Shown here: positions 1-8,966 of the stretch, in pieces
Layout of the letters: each line of letters opens with the position of its first letter
Position numbering within the stretch: the stretch's first letter is position 1
Source: Cellulosilyticum sp.
Lineage (GTDB): Bacteria > Bacillota > Clostridia > Lachnospirales > Cellulosilyticaceae
Direction: 5' to 3'
Assembly (NCBI GenBank): GCA_015058045.1
Contig: SVDC01000003.1
Coordinates: forward strand, 1-64,000
DNA: 64,000 nt
Notes under the pieces: generated by a model
What the model saw: the letters and a program-made list of their open reading frames with translations, nothing else
The model's database searches: none
What the model was told of the DNA's origin: nothing
Position numbers and translations under genes: made by a program

Positions 1-45
1 GAAACACTTTTTTCTCCCTTATGAGCTAGAATATGCCTAATTTTT

Positions 46-76
46 AAGGAGGTATCGCATTTCGCGACACCTCCTT
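46..76 (+). terminator. Rho-independent terminator for a gene left of the window
   Basis: An AAGGAGGT.TCGC / GCGA.ACCTCCTT stem with one mismatch and a 5-base loop is followed by TTTTAT on the plus strand. On the minus strand it is followed by AAAAATT, so it best serves a plus-strand gene ending left of the window. Confidence 0.6.
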
Positions 77-162
77 TTATAATCCTTCTATATGTATACT
101 TAATTTTTATTTTACTAATAATGAGCGCTTTCATTTATACTAAATTTTATATGGCATATTTC

Positions 163-1188
163 TTATAAAATACGTTTAATCCATCCTTCTGGTGCTTCAA
201 TTTTACCCATTTGAATACCTGTCAGTGTGTCGTAAAGCTTTTGAATAACTGGCCCCATTTTTTCCATTCCACTTGGGAAGCATATTTCTTTACCATGATT
301 ATAGATTTTACCTACTGGTGAAATAACAGCAGCTGTACCACATAATCCACATTCTGCAAAATCTTTAACTTCTTCTAAAAGTACTTCTCTTTCTTCTACT
401 TCAAGTCCTAAGTATTCTTTTGCTACATAAATCAGTGAACGACGTGTAATAGAAGGTAAGATACTATCTGATTTTGGCGTAATCACTTTGTTATCTTTTG
501 TAACAAAGATAAAGTTTGCACCACCTGTTTCTTCTACTTTTGTTCTTGTAGCAGGATCTAAATACATATTTTCATCAAAGCCTTCTTCATGAGCAGTGAC
601 AATAGCATGTAAGCTCATAGCATAGTTAAGCCCTGCTTTAACATGACCTGTACCATTTGGTGCAGCACGATCGAAATCACTTACTTTGATCGTAATAGGT
701 TTAGCACCACCTTTAAAATATGGACCTACTGGTGTACAAAATGCACGGAATTGATATTCTTCTGCTGGTTTAACACCAATAACTGGACTACTACCAAACA
801 TATATGGACGAATATATAAAGAAGCACCTGTACCAAATGGTGGTACATAAGCTGCATTAGCCTTAACGACTTCACAAATAGCATCTACAAAACGTTCTAC
901 AGGAAAAACTGGCATTTCAAGCCTTTTTGCTGAATCCACCATTCTTTGTGCATTCAGTTCTGGACGGAATACAACAATATGACCATCTTCTGTTGTATAT
1001 GCTTTAAGCCCTTCAAAACATGTTTGTGCATATTGAAGGACACCTGCACACTCGCTCATAACTATTTTATCATCTTCTGTTAAACAGCCTTCATCCCATT
1101 TACCATCTTTATAGTTAGATACATATCTTTTATCAGTATGCATATAGCCAAACCCAATATTTGACCAATCAATATTCTTCTTTTCCAT
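163..1188 (-). CDS. ilvE: Branched-chain amino acid aminotransferase
   Basis: This is a PLP-dependent class IV aminotransferase that interconverts valine, leucine and isoleucine with their 2-oxo acids, the last step of branched-chain amino acid synthesis, in the cytosol. The 341-residue length and the FEGLKAY motif near residue 58 fit the longer bacterial BCAT type. The PLP lysine is K184 in HVKAG, and the EETGGANFIF segment that helps bind the cofactor follows. The ATG is preceded by AGGGGATTAAC. It stands alone, with its own promoter, about 9 kb from the other ilv/leu genes, and is presumably the transaminase for that pathway. Family assignment is firm; exact substrate preference is inferred. 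Confidence 0.95.
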   Translation of the reverse strand: MEKKNIDWSNIGFGYMHTDKRYVSNYKDGKWDEGCLTEDDKIVMSECAGVLQYAQTCFEGLKAYTTEDGHIVVFRPELNAQRMVDSAKRLEMPVFPVERFVDAICEVVKANAAYVPPFGTGASLYIRPYMFGSSPVIGVKPAEEYQFRAFCTPVGPYFKGGAKPITIKVSDFDRAAPNGTGHVKAGLNYAMSLHAIVTAHEEGFDENMYLDPATRTKVEETGGANFIFVTKDNKVITPKSDSILPSITRRSLIYVAKEYLGLEVEEREVLLEEVKDFAECGLCGTAAVISPVGKIYNHGKEICFPSGMEKMGPVIQKLYDTLTGIQMGKIEAPEGWIKRIL

Positions 1189-1273
1189 GTTAATCCCCTC
1201 TACTTCCTTTCCTTATTCTACGTTTATAAGAATGATACTCCGTCACTCCGTACAAACACCTTTTGTTTATGTT

Positions 1274-1302
1274 ATCATATACCTTTTTTTATCATTTTAC
1301 AA
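1274..1302 (-). promoter_or_regulatory. Predicted sigma-A promoter of ilvE
   Basis: On the minus strand TTGTAA (1297-1302) and TATGAT (1274-1279) are 17 bases apart, about 85 bases upstream of the ilvE start. No T-box or other leader structure was seen between them. Confidence 0.55.
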
Positions 1303-1431
1303 CTTTTGTTTTGTATATTCTAACTTTTCCATCATTTATCTATTAAATACTTATCAAATCTTGTCTCTCTCTAAATATATACTATAGTACTTCCTTCATT
1401 TTATCAGGAATAATGAGGCTAAACACATAGT

Positions 1432-1471
1432 AAAGAGGGTTAAAAAGTAAATCTACTTTTTAACCCTCTTT
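1432..1471 (-). terminator. Terminator of the isc-mnmA operon (probably bidirectional)
   Basis: A perfect 18-bp stem (AAAGAGGGTTAAAAAGTA and its complement) with a 4-base loop lies 11 bases past the mnmA stop. T residues follow on either strand. Confidence 0.85.
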
Positions 1472-1481
1472 TATTGACACT

Positions 1482-2564
1482 TTATTTAACAATCGTGCCT
1501 CCACCAATTAATTCTTCGCCATTGTATAATACAAGTGCTTGTCCTGGTGTCACCGCACGTTGTGCTTCATCAAATTCGCAGACTAATGTCTCCTCATCCT
1601 TCATACGAATCGTACATGGTTCTGGTTTTTGATTATACCTAATTTTAGCACTACATTTCATTTCGCCTTCCAATTTTTCAAAAGGCATGAAGTTTAAAGT
1701 ATTAGCTATTACAGTTGTTTTAAATAAATCTTCATTATCTCCAACAACTACTTCATTTTTTGCAGCATCTAATTTTTGAACAAAAACAGGTTTTCCCATA
1801 GAAAGACCTAAGCCTTTTCTTTGACCAATAGTATAATGAATAATTCCTTTGTGTTTTCCTACTACTTTTCCGTTCTTATCCACAAAGTTACCTGGTTTAC
1901 ATGGTTTACCTGTTGCTTCTTCAATATAACCTGCATAGTTATCATCTGGTACAAAACAAATTTCTTGACTATCTGGCTTTGTCGCAACAGCAAGTCCAAT
2001 TTCTTTTGCAATGGCTCTTACTTCATCTTTTGTATAATCACCAAGTGGCATTAAAGTATGCTCCAATTGGTGTTGTGTTAAATTATAAAGTGCATAAGTT
2101 TGATCTTTTGCTAAAGATTTAGATTGTTTTAAGGCATAACGGCCTGTTTCTTCATCTTTTATTACACGAGCATAGTGTCCTGTCGCAATATAATCTGCTC
2201 CAATTTGTAATGCTTTTTGAAGCATAGATTCCCATTTTACATAGCGATTACAAGCAATACATGGATTTGGTGTACGTGCATTTTGATATTCATCTAAGAA
2301 ATAATCAATAACATATTTCTTAAAGTCATTTCTAAAGTTTACAACATAATGTGGAATACCAAGCTTTTGACAAACTCTTCTCGCATCATCTACTGCAGTC
2401 AGACCACAACAACCGCCACTATTATCATCCGGTGCATCTTCTTGCCAAATCTGCATTGTCATTCCGATTACTTCATACCCCTGCTCTTTAAGTAAATAGG
2501 CAGTCACGGAGCTATCAACGCCCCCTGACATACCTACTACTACACGTTTCGAAGAATTATCCAT
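1482..2564 (-). CDS. mnmA: tRNA-uridine 2-sulfurtransferase MnmA
   Basis: MnmA uses ATP and persulfide sulfur to make 2-thiouridine at wobble U34 of tRNAs for Lys, Glu and Gln. The PP-loop SGGVDSS is at residues 13-19. The two catalytic cysteines are visible in NPCIACNRY and SQEICFVPD, and the length (360) is normal for the family. The start codon overlaps the iscU stop by one base. It is the last gene of iscR-iscS-iscU-mnmA, so the sulfur donor (IscS) and the thiolase are made together. A strong terminator follows. Confidence 0.96.
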   Translation of the reverse strand: MDNSSKRVVVGMSGGVDSSVTAYLLKEQGYEVIGMTMQIWQEDAPDDNSGGCCGLTAVDDARRVCQKLGIPHYVVNFRNDFKKYVIDYFLDEYQNARTPNPCIACNRYVKWESMLQKALQIGADYIATGHYARVIKDEETGRYALKQSKSLAKDQTYALYNLTQHQLEHTLMPLGDYTKDEVRAIAKEIGLAVATKPDSQEICFVPDDNYAGYIEEATGKPCKPGNFVDKNGKVVGKHKGIIHYTIGQRKGLGLSMGKPVFVQKLDAAKNEVVVGDNEDLFKTTVIANTLNFMPFEKLEGEMKCSAKIRYNQKPEPCTIRMKDEETLVCEFDEAQRAVTPGQALVLYNGEELIGGGTIVK

Positions 2565-3025
2565 TAGTTTGCATCTTCCTCATCAAAATCATGAGCGTGG
2601 TCGTGATCATGAACATCTTCTACTGGTGGTTTAAGACCTTCGATTGTAATATTATTTTTTTGAGCATAATCCCAAAGCGCTGCATGAAGAGATTCTTCAG
2701 CTAATAATGAACAGTGCATTTTTACTGGTGGAAGTCCATCAAGTGCTTCTGCTACTGATTTATTTGTAATTTTAAGTGCTTCTTCAATTGTTTTACCAAT
2801 AACAAGTTCTGTTGCCATTGAGCTTGTTGCTACAGCAGCACCACAACCAAATGTTTTAAATTTAGCATCTTTAATGATGTTATCTTCAATTTGTAAATAA
2901 ACTTTCATGATGTCACCACATTTAGCATTCCCTACTGTACCAACACCACTTGCATCTTCAATTTCTCCAACATTTCTTGGATTCATAAAATGATCCATAA
3001 CTTTTTCACTATACATATATTTCAC
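2564..3025 (-). CDS. iscU: Fe-S cluster scaffold protein IscU/NifU-like
   Basis: This is the scaffold on which IscS-derived sulfur and iron are assembled into [2Fe-2S] clusters before transfer to apoproteins. The three cluster cysteines are in GNAKCGD, TFGCGAA and KMHCSLL, and the Asp after the first Cys is kept. The body is of normal length, but residues from about 137 form a His/Asp-rich tail ([15 protein letters not shown]) that ordinary IscU lacks and that could bind metal. It lies between iscS and mnmA in one operon. The tail's role is unknown. Confidence 0.93.
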   Translation of the reverse strand: MKYMYSEKVMDHFMNPRNVGEIEDASGVGTVGNAKCGDIMKVYLQIEDNIIKDAKFKTFGCGAAVATSSMATELVIGKTIEEALKITNKSVAEALDGLPPVKMHCSLLAEESLHAALWDYAQKNNITIEGLKPPVEDVHDHDHAHDFDEEDAN

Positions 3026-3105
3026 CTCATATTTTTCTTAAATGTTTATCAATATTTTATGATACTTTTATACTTACTTCATTGTTTATAAAGTATCCGT
3101 ATTAA

Positions 3106-4284
3106 CTATTTATTATTTTTTACAACTTGTTCCCAAAGTGGAGACATATCTCTCATTCTTTGTACAACACCTGGCATTACTTCAAGTACTTTATCAATTT
3201 CTTCCTCTGTGTTTTGGCTACCTAATGTAAGACGAATAGAACCATGTGCTCTTTCATGAGGAACACCAATTGCAAGAAGAACATGTGATGGGTCTAAAGA
3301 ACCTGATGTACAAGCAGACCCACTTGAACCAGCAATACCGCTCATATCTAATAATAAAAGTAATGACTCACCCTCAACATATTCTACACCAATATTGCTA
3401 TTGTTTGCTAAGCGCATTGTTGGATGTCCATTAAGTTTTGTATACGGAATACTTTCTAATAAACCATTAATGAGTTTATCTCTAAGTTTTGTCATTTTTT
3501 CAATTTTTGCATCAAAGTCTTCATAAGCCAGTTCCATTGCTTTAGCAAGACCTACTATACCTGGCACATTTTCTGTTCCTGCACGACGTCCTCTTTCTTG
3601 AGCCCCACCGTGAATTAAGTTTTCGATTTTTAAGCCACGTCTAATGTAAAGAACACCCATTCCTTTTGGTCCATTAATTTTATGAGCTGATAAAGAAAGT
3701 AAATCGATATTTTGATCTTTTACATCAATTCTAACTTGACCTACTGCTTGAACTGCATCTGTATGGAAAGGAATTTTATGTGCTTTAGCAATAGCACCGA
3801 TTTCTTTAATTGGATTAATTGTACCAATTTCATTATTTGCATACATAATAGAAATTAAGATTGTTGTATCTTTAATTGCTTTTTCTACATCTTCTGGATT
3901 TACCATCCCAAACTCATCTACATCAAGATAAGTTACTTCAAAGCCATTTTTCGCTAAATATTCACATGTATGAAGTACTGCATGATGCTCTACTTTTGTT
4001 GTGATAATATGGTTACCTTTGGCTTTATGGGCATTTGCAATACCTTTAATTGCCCAGTTGTCTGCTTCTGAACCACCACTTGTGAAGAAAATTTCATTTG
4101 CTTGTGCACCGATTGCATTAGCAATTGTTTCTCTTGCATCATCTACAGCTTTTTTATTCATTTGTGCAATTTGATATACACTAGATGGATTACCAAAGCT
4201 TTCGGTAAAATAAGGTAACATTGCTTCTACTACTTCTTTACGTACAGGTGTAGTTGCCGCATTGTCTAAATAAATTTTTTCCAT
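3106..4284 (-). CDS. iscS: Cysteine desulfurase IscS/NifS
   Basis: This PLP enzyme takes sulfur from L-cysteine, leaving alanine and a protein persulfide that feeds IscU and MnmA. It starts with the typical YLDNAATTPV. The PLP lysine is in SLSAHKINGPKG, and the catalytic cysteine lies in the flexible loop SSGSACTSGS near residue 327. The length (392) is standard for group I desulfurases. It is the second gene of the operon, about 20 bases after iscR. Confidence 0.96.
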   Translation of the reverse strand: MEKIYLDNAATTPVRKEVVEAMLPYFTESFGNPSSVYQIAQMNKKAVDDARETIANAIGAQANEIFFTSGGSEADNWAIKGIANAHKAKGNHIITTKVEHHAVLHTCEYLAKNGFEVTYLDVDEFGMVNPEDVEKAIKDTTILISIMYANNEIGTINPIKEIGAIAKAHKIPFHTDAVQAVGQVRIDVKDQNIDLLSLSAHKINGPKGMGVLYIRRGLKIENLIHGGAQERGRRAGTENVPGIVGLAKAMELAYEDFDAKIEKMTKLRDKLINGLLESIPYTKLNGHPTMRLANNSNIGVEYVEGESLLLLLDMSGIAGSSGSACTSGSLDPSHVLLAIGVPHERAHGSIRLTLGSQNTEEEIDKVLEVMPGVVQRMRDMSPLWEQVVKNNK

Positions 4285-4304
4285 GTTTCTACCTCCATAG
4301 GTTG

Positions 4305-4754
4305 TTATATATAATAAATTTGTGAAGTATTTTGATTTATTTTTTCATAGTCATCCATTAATTGGTCTAAAGTAATATTATCAACCACACGATCAATACT
4401 ATCTCTAATCTTTTCCCAAACGGTTTTAGTTACGCATTTTCCATCTAAAGCACAGTGTACAGTGTTTCCTTTGCATGTACAATCTGTCGGCGCAAGTGAA
4501 CCTTCTAATGCTCGTAAGATTTCTCCAATTGTAATTTCACTTGGCTCCTTAGCCAAGGCATAACCACCTTGTGCACCTCTTACACTGACGACTAAGTGAT
4601 TTTTCTTAAGTAGTGCCATAAGTTGTTCTAAGTAGTTCTCTGACATCGAAAGCCTCTCTGCTATGCTTTTTAGAGATATGTGCTTTTCTTTTGAGTAAAC
4701 CCCTAAGTCAACCATAGCTTGAAGACCATAACGTCCTTTTGTTGATAATCGCAT
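4305..4754 (-). CDS. iscR: Rrf2-family regulator IscR
   Basis: This is a winged-helix Fe-S sensor expected to control its own operon according to cluster supply. I start it at the internal ATG giving MRLSTKGRYGLQAM, since GGAGGTG lies just upstream. The longer ORF start would fall in the promoter region. Cluster-ligand cysteines are in DCTCKGNTVHCALDGKC, a C-x-C-x6-C-x5-C pattern with one Cys more than the usual three. It leads the iscR-iscS-iscU-mnmA operon. A perfect palindrome between the predicted -35 element and the gene is the likely operator. Confidence 0.92.
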   Translation of the reverse strand: MRLSTKGRYGLQAMVDLGVYSKEKHISLKSIAERLSMSENYLEQLMALLKKNHLVVSVRGAQGGYALAKEPSEITIGEILRALEGSLAPTDCTCKGNTVHCALDGKCVTKTVWEKIRDSIDRVVDNITLDQLMDDYEKINQNTSQIYYI

Positions 4755-4795
4755 GTCTTCACCTCCAATTCCTACCTCAACGCTCGGAATTATAT

Positions 4796-4829
4796 TTCCT
4801 AGCTTATCACTAGGAATTAATTTTGTCAA
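4796..4829 (-). promoter_or_regulatory. iscR promoter with palindromic operator candidate
   Basis: On the minus strand TTGACA (4824-4829) is followed 17 bases later by TAAGCT, preceded by TG, a weak extended -10. The inverted repeat TTCCTAG-N7-CTAGGAA (4796-4816) covers the spacer and -10, where a repressor would block polymerase. Binding by IscR is inferred. Confidence 0.55.
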
Positions 4830-4971
4830 TAACTAGATGAGATATACTTATTTTTGTCAAAATCTCTCACTAAATCTTATGTTCAATCCTTGATAAATTC
4901 TATATTTTTCTTATTAAAATCTTTTTTCTTTTTATTAACTCGTCCGTTTCTATTGTACAAATAAAGAGTTG

Positions 4972-4993
4972 TCTAAAGACAACTCTTTATCTG
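4972..4993. terminator. Hairpin AAAGAGTTGTC/GACAACTCTTT
   Basis: An 11-bp stem followed on the minus strand by TATTTG lies in the long gap between iscR and the glycohydrolase gene. It could end a minus-strand transcript from the candidate RNA at 5117-5246. The T-run is weak. Confidence 0.35.
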
Positions 4994-5116
4994 CATTCTA
5001 TTTGTCATGTCACTATCAAAATGTTATTAGAACGTATTTATATATGAAGTAGGTATGCATAGTTTAATATAATTTAGCATATATTTAATAATAATTAATA
5101 TAAATATATTGGTAAA

Positions 5117-5246
5117 TGAGCTTTAGACTTCATAATAATATATTCAGAAAATATACTACCATTAAGTGACTTCTACGTACCTTACCGGTTTCAAGTACGT
5201 TAGGGCAATCTTTTGTATAATTCAAAGTTGGGAAGTCCTAAGCTCA
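5117..5246. ncRNA. Candidate multi-helix structured RNA, strand unresolved
   Basis: No ORF explains this stretch. Two 15-base arms (5117-5131 and 5232-5246) pair with only two mismatches across about 100 bases. Inside them are a TATATT/AATATA hairpin (5139-5155), an ACGTAC/GTACGT hairpin with a 14-base loop (5175-5200) and a weaker CAA-CTTT/AAAGTTG hairpin (about 5206-5230). Together they form a closed multibranch layout. A second GACTTC at 5169-5174 could compete for the 3' arm. On the minus strand one mismatch becomes a G-U pair. It might belong to a known class such as raiA or 6S; I cannot assign one. Confidence 0.5.
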
Positions 5247-5269
5247 CTGTTTTAACTGAATAAATAAAA

Positions 5270-5325
5270 AAGGATTCTATCCTTCCCCAAAGGGGATACT
5301 ATACCATTTTAACTTCTTATGGTAT
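5270..5325. other. Row of three short hairpins
   Basis: AAGGAT-tct-ATCCTT, CCCC-aaa-GGGG and ATACCAT-N11-ATGGTAT follow one another directly. Read on the minus strand, the AAGGAT hairpin is followed by TTTTTTATTT, so the group could end a small minus-strand transcript. On the plus strand a T-rich run lies at about 5357-5370. No gene is associated with it. Confidence 0.35.
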
Positions 5326-5572
5326 ATACTATGCACCTTCTAAAGCATATGTGCTACTTTTTTTATTTTTAGGATATTTTTATTTAATTTGGATTCATTC
5401 TCCTTTTTCACTATATATTATGCCACTCCCAACTTTCATGTTATTTTTTTACGAAATTTTTTTCATTTCTTTTTTTATCTTCATCCTGCACATTAAATAT
5501 TTTATAAATATGTTCGCTTTAACAATATCTTATTGCTATACTAAATAATACCTTATAACATTTAATTTTGAT

Positions 5573-5614
5573 AAAAAAGGAAGCGGACATATACCTTATA
5601 CCGCTTCCTTTTTT
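5573..5614 (-). terminator. Terminator after the glycohydrolase gene (bidirectional form)
   Basis: A 14-bp stem AAAAAAGGAAGCGG/CCGCTTCCTTTTTT with a 14-base loop lies 37 bases past the stop codon. It probably ends the pan operon transcript too. Confidence 0.85.
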
Positions 5615-5651
5615 ATGTGCCCACTTTTCTTTCTATATAAGCAAGCTTGTT

Positions 5652-6713
5652 TTACCAAGCAGGATACTTTGTCAGCCATGCTTCTCCATCTTGATAAAAT
5701 GTTAATAAATCTGTTGCTAATTCTTTAATTTCTTTATGAAGCTCAACCCTCTCTGCTAGATCTGTTGGTATTTTATGAATACCTAAATAACCGCCCAGAA
5801 TACATCCAGTAATTCCACCTACGCTATCACTAGCTCCACTGTGATTAATACCTAAAAGAACACCTTTTAAATAATCCTGTGGATAAGACAAAGCAGCGTA
5901 AATTGCCATTGCTAATACTTCATGGGCATCCAAACCTTTACCTATTTGTTCTATCTTTTCTCTACTAGGGTTACCTTCCTGAACTAACTTAATAGCCAAA
6001 TCTATTTTTTCGATGACATCTTTGCTATTTTCTTCTTGACTAAGCTTGTCTCTTGCTGAATAAACTGCTTTCTCAATTTCTTGATCTTCTATGATTTCAT
6101 GAATAATATAAGCTAGTGTACCTGCAGATAAGTATGCCGTTGGATTACCATGGGTAATAGCTGCTAATCGAATAGCTATATCAAATACCCTTTCACTTTC
6201 TTCTACTAACCCTACAGGAACCACACGCATGACACAACCACATCCTAAGTTCTCACTAATAGGCTGATTTAATGTTCCCATAACACCTTTTCCTAATGTG
6301 GTTAAACAGGTTACGCCCGGATCTCTATACGCATGCATGCGAGATACTTTTACAAGCCATCCATCATAATCTTTTTTACTCCATCTAGCTGTTTGTAAGC
6401 CTTGAGTATAAAGCCACCTTAAATAAGCTCTAAATACAGTAATAGCTATGCCTTGTAACGTACGCTCTTTATTTTTTCTATGTGCTCTTGTTGCACTGCG
6501 TATCAGCCCCTCTGCAGTAAATAGCATAAGTTGTGTATCATCTGTAACTAACGCATGTTTATGACCTGGTGGAATAATATAGTCTGTAACGCCTGTCTCT
6601 CCTAAAATACCCATTACTTGTTCAAATCGCATAAACTCTATAGGTGCGCCTAAAGCATCCCCAATTGCTCCACCTAATAACGCCCCATAGAAATAAGGAA
6701 ATGCATGCTTCAT
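5652..6713 (-). CDS. ADP-ribosylglycohydrolase family protein
   Basis: The family (DraG/ARH type) removes ADP-ribose from proteins or small molecules using two Mg ions. Metal-site motifs are visible at both ends: GDALGAP with TDDTQL in the N-terminal part, and NHSGASDSVGGITG near residue 300. The 353-residue length is normal for an all-helical ARH fold. The ATG follows GGGAGG. It lies 114 bases after panD on the same strand with no terminator between, so it may be read with the pan operon. Its target is unknown, and no partner ADP-ribosyltransferase was seen in the window. Confidence 0.85.
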   Translation of the reverse strand: MKHAFPYFYGALLGGAIGDALGAPIEFMRFEQVMGILGETGVTDYIIPPGHKHALVTDDTQLMLFTAEGLIRSATRAHRKNKERTLQGIAITVFRAYLRWLYTQGLQTARWSKKDYDGWLVKVSRMHAYRDPGVTCLTTLGKGVMGTLNQPISENLGCGCVMRVVPVGLVEESERVFDIAIRLAAITHGNPTAYLSAGTLAYIIHEIIEDQEIEKAVYSARDKLSQEENSKDVIEKIDLAIKLVQEGNPSREKIEQIGKGLDAHEVLAMAIYAALSYPQDYLKGVLLGINHSGASDSVGGITGCILGGYLGIHKIPTDLAERVELHKEIKELATDLLTFYQDGEAWLTKYPAW

Positions 6714-6827
6714 AGTGGAAAACCTCCCTACCCCTTAAATTCATTTAATATTTAAGTCTATGCATTTTCTCCACTACTTATCCCATTATCCATTTTATTT
6801 TTCTTAAAATACTTTTCTCTATCTCTT

Positions 6828-7226
6828 TTACTTCATATCTCCTAATAGACCATGCTTTTCATAATTTGTAATGCGCTGTACGTGATTGTCATCATCTACA
6901 AAAACAACCTTTGGCAAATTTTCCTTTGCTTCTTCTGGTGTCATTTGGGCATAGGCCATAATAATCACTTTATCATTTACAGATACACACCGTGCAGCTG
7001 CTCCATTTAAACAAATCATGCCACTTTCAGCTTCTCCTGCAATAACATAAGTCTCAAAGCGATTCCCATTGTTAACATCTACAATCTGTACTTTTTCATA
7101 TTCTAAAATTCCAGCCGCTTCCAATAATGCCTCATCAATAGTGATACTTCCTACATAATCTAACTCTGCTTGTTTTACAGTCGCACGATGAATTTTTCCT
7201 TTTAACATTTCTAATTGCATACTCAT
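6828..7226 (-). CDS. panD: Aspartate 1-decarboxylase PanD
   Basis: PanD makes beta-alanine from aspartate for pantothenate. It is made as a proenzyme that cleaves itself at Gly-Ser to form the pyruvoyl cofactor. The cleavage site is seen in DYVGSITID near residue 27, preceded by the typical [11 protein letters not shown]. The length (132) matches the family. It follows panC by 4 bases and is the last pan gene of the operon. Confidence 0.96.
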   Translation of the reverse strand: MSMQLEMLKGKIHRATVKQAELDYVGSITIDEALLEAAGILEYEKVQIVDVNNGNRFETYVIAGEAESGMICLNGAAARCVSVNDKVIIMAYAQMTPEEAKENLPKVVFVDDDNHVQRITNYEKHGLLGDMK

Positions 7227-7230
7227 CCCC

Positions 7231-8073
7231 CTACTCCATCATAAAGTTATCAATTAATCTAGTTTTTCCAATGTACACAGCTATTGCTACTAAAATCGGG
7301 CCTTCTATATGCTCTATCTGTTGCATAGTAAGTCCATTTACACATTTAACATAATCAATTGTTGCTAGAGGCTCCTTATTAATCTCTTCTTGCATTCTGG
7401 CAATTACTTTCTCTGCATCTCTTTCACCAGCTTCTACTAAAGCTTGCCCCATTTTAATACTTCGAGATAGACATAATGCCGCTTTTCTTTCTTCCTGAGA
7501 TAAATATGTATTTCTAGAGCTCTTCGCTAGGCCATCTTCTTCTCTTACTATTGGACACCCTATAATTTGAATATCCATATTTAAATCTTCCACCATACGA
7601 CGTATAATGGCTAACTGTTGTGCATCCTTCTGACCAAAATAAGCTCTATCTGGTTTTACAATATTAAATAATTTATTTACTACTGTACATACACCTCTAA
7701 AATGAAGTGGACGGCTTAAACCACATAATTCCTTTGTTAATACATCCATATCTACATACGAGCAGAAATTTTTAGTATACATTTCTTCAGGCTCTGGATG
7801 GAAAATTAAATCCACGCCTAGGGACTTACAAAAAGCACTATCCTTTTCTAAATCTCTTGGATAACTAGCCAAATCTTCTGTTGGTCCAAATTGCATAGGG
7901 TTTACAAATATACTAACAATCACTTTATCATTATTTTGACGTGCATTTGTAATAAGGCTTCCATGTCCTTCATGTAAATACCCCATAGTTGGCACAAAAC
8001 CAATACTTAGTGCTTCTTTTTTCCAAGCTTTAACTTGCTCTCTTACTTCTTGAATAGTCGATACAACCCTCAT
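7231..8073 (-). CDS. panC: Pantothenate synthetase PanC
   Basis: PanC joins pantoate and beta-alanine with ATP to give pantothenate. The nucleotidyltransferase motif [10 protein letters not shown] is at about residues 28-37. FGQKDAQQ and the KSSRNTYLS loop that contact ATP and pantoate are present, and the 280-residue length is typical. It sits between panB and panD, so all pantothenate steps except ketopantoate reduction are plainly encoded here. Confidence 0.96.
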   Translation of the reverse strand: MRVVSTIQEVREQVKAWKKEALSIGFVPTMGYLHEGHGSLITNARQNNDKVIVSIFVNPMQFGPTEDLASYPRDLEKDSAFCKSLGVDLIFHPEPEEMYTKNFCSYVDMDVLTKELCGLSRPLHFRGVCTVVNKLFNIVKPDRAYFGQKDAQQLAIIRRMVEDLNMDIQIIGCPIVREEDGLAKSSRNTYLSQEERKAALCLSRSIKMGQALVEAGERDAEKVIARMQEEINKEPLATIDYVKCVNGLTMQQIEHIEGPILVAIAVYIGKTRLIDNFMME

Positions 8074-8135
8074 TTTTATAGCCTCTTTTCCTATTTCTAA
8101 ATAACTCTATCCTTCTTTACTTCAACATCATTATC

Positions 8136-8966
8136 TTAATACAATTTTTTTATAATACTTTCATCTATTTTATAGATGTGCTCTTCCGCTGGGAAACTCC
8201 CATTAGCAATCGCTGTTTTATATTCACGAAACGCCTCTTTCATTACCTCACCCACATTTGCAAATCGTCTGACAAATTTTGGTGTAAAATCAGAAAACAT
8301 CCCTAACATATCTTGATATACCAGTACTTGACCATCGCAACCTGCTCCTGCTCCAATACCAATAGTAGGAATATGAACATTCTTAGTAACTAACTGAGCT
8401 AACTGGGCAGGCACACATTCCATAACAATGGCAGATGCCCCTGCTGCTTCTACCATTTTGGCATCTTCTAATAGCTTTTTAGCTGCTGCTTCATCTCTAC
8501 CTTGTACTTTAAAACCACCAAAAGCATTAATAGATTGAGGGGTTAATCCTAGATGTGCACAAACTGGTATAGAGGCATCTACAATTGCTTTAATTTGTGG
8601 ACATACTGATGCACCTCCTTCTAGCTTAACCATTTGTGCACGTCCTTCTTTCATCAATCGCCCTGCATTAACCACAGCATCATAAACTGAGGTTTGATAC
8701 GACATAAATGGCATATCTGCTACTACTAGTGCATTTTTTGCACCTCTTGCTACTGCTACTGTATGATGAATCATATCTTCCATGGTCACAGAAATAGTAT
8801 CTTCATAGCCTAATACCACATTTCCTAAAGAATCTCCTACTAAAAGCATATTAATCCCTGCTTCATCCATAAGTTTCGCCATGGAATAATCGTAGCAAGT
8901 TAACATACTAATCTTTTCCCCGTTTTCTTTTTGCTGTTGAATAGTTGTTACTGTGTTCTTCATCAT
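8136..8966 (-). CDS. panB: Ketopantoate hydroxymethyltransferase PanB
   Basis: PanB transfers a hydroxymethyl group from methylene-tetrahydrofolate to 2-oxoisovalerate, the valine precursor, giving ketopantoate. The metal and substrate motifs [17 protein letters not shown] and [15 protein letters not shown] are all present in a 276-residue protein. The start overlaps the stop of the upstream gene by four bases, so the two are translationally coupled. Its substrate is made by the ilv operon just upstream on the same strand. Confidence 0.96.
   Translation of the reverse strand: MMKNTVTTIQQQKENGEKISMLTCYDYSMAKLMDEAGINMLLVGDSLGNVVLGYEDTISVTMEDMIHHTVAVARGAKNALVVADMPFMSYQTSVYDAVVNAGRLMKEGRAQMVKLEGGASVCPQIKAIVDASIPVCAHLGLTPQSINAFGGFKVQGRDEAAAKKLLEDAKMVEAAGASAIVMECVPAQLAQLVTKNVHIPTIGIGAGAGCDGQVLVYQDMLGMFSDFTPKFVRRFANVGEVMKEAFREYKTAIANGSFPAEEHIYKIDESIIKKLY

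Noticed and set aside
1187-1387. 66-codon plus-strand ORF upstream of ilvE
   Set aside because: It overlaps the ilvE promoter and start, has no ribosome site, and its low-complexity Phe/Tyr/Leu make-up is typical of AT-rich noise.
4755-4829. Longer N-terminus for IscR as given in the ORF track
   Set aside because: The extra 25 residues are read from the promoter and operator region, and GGAGGTG points to the internal ATG.
5351-5548. 65-codon plus-strand hydrophobic ORF after the hairpin row
   Set aside because: It would start at GTG directly after a hairpin with no ribosome site; its Phe-rich sequence arises from a T-rich tract.
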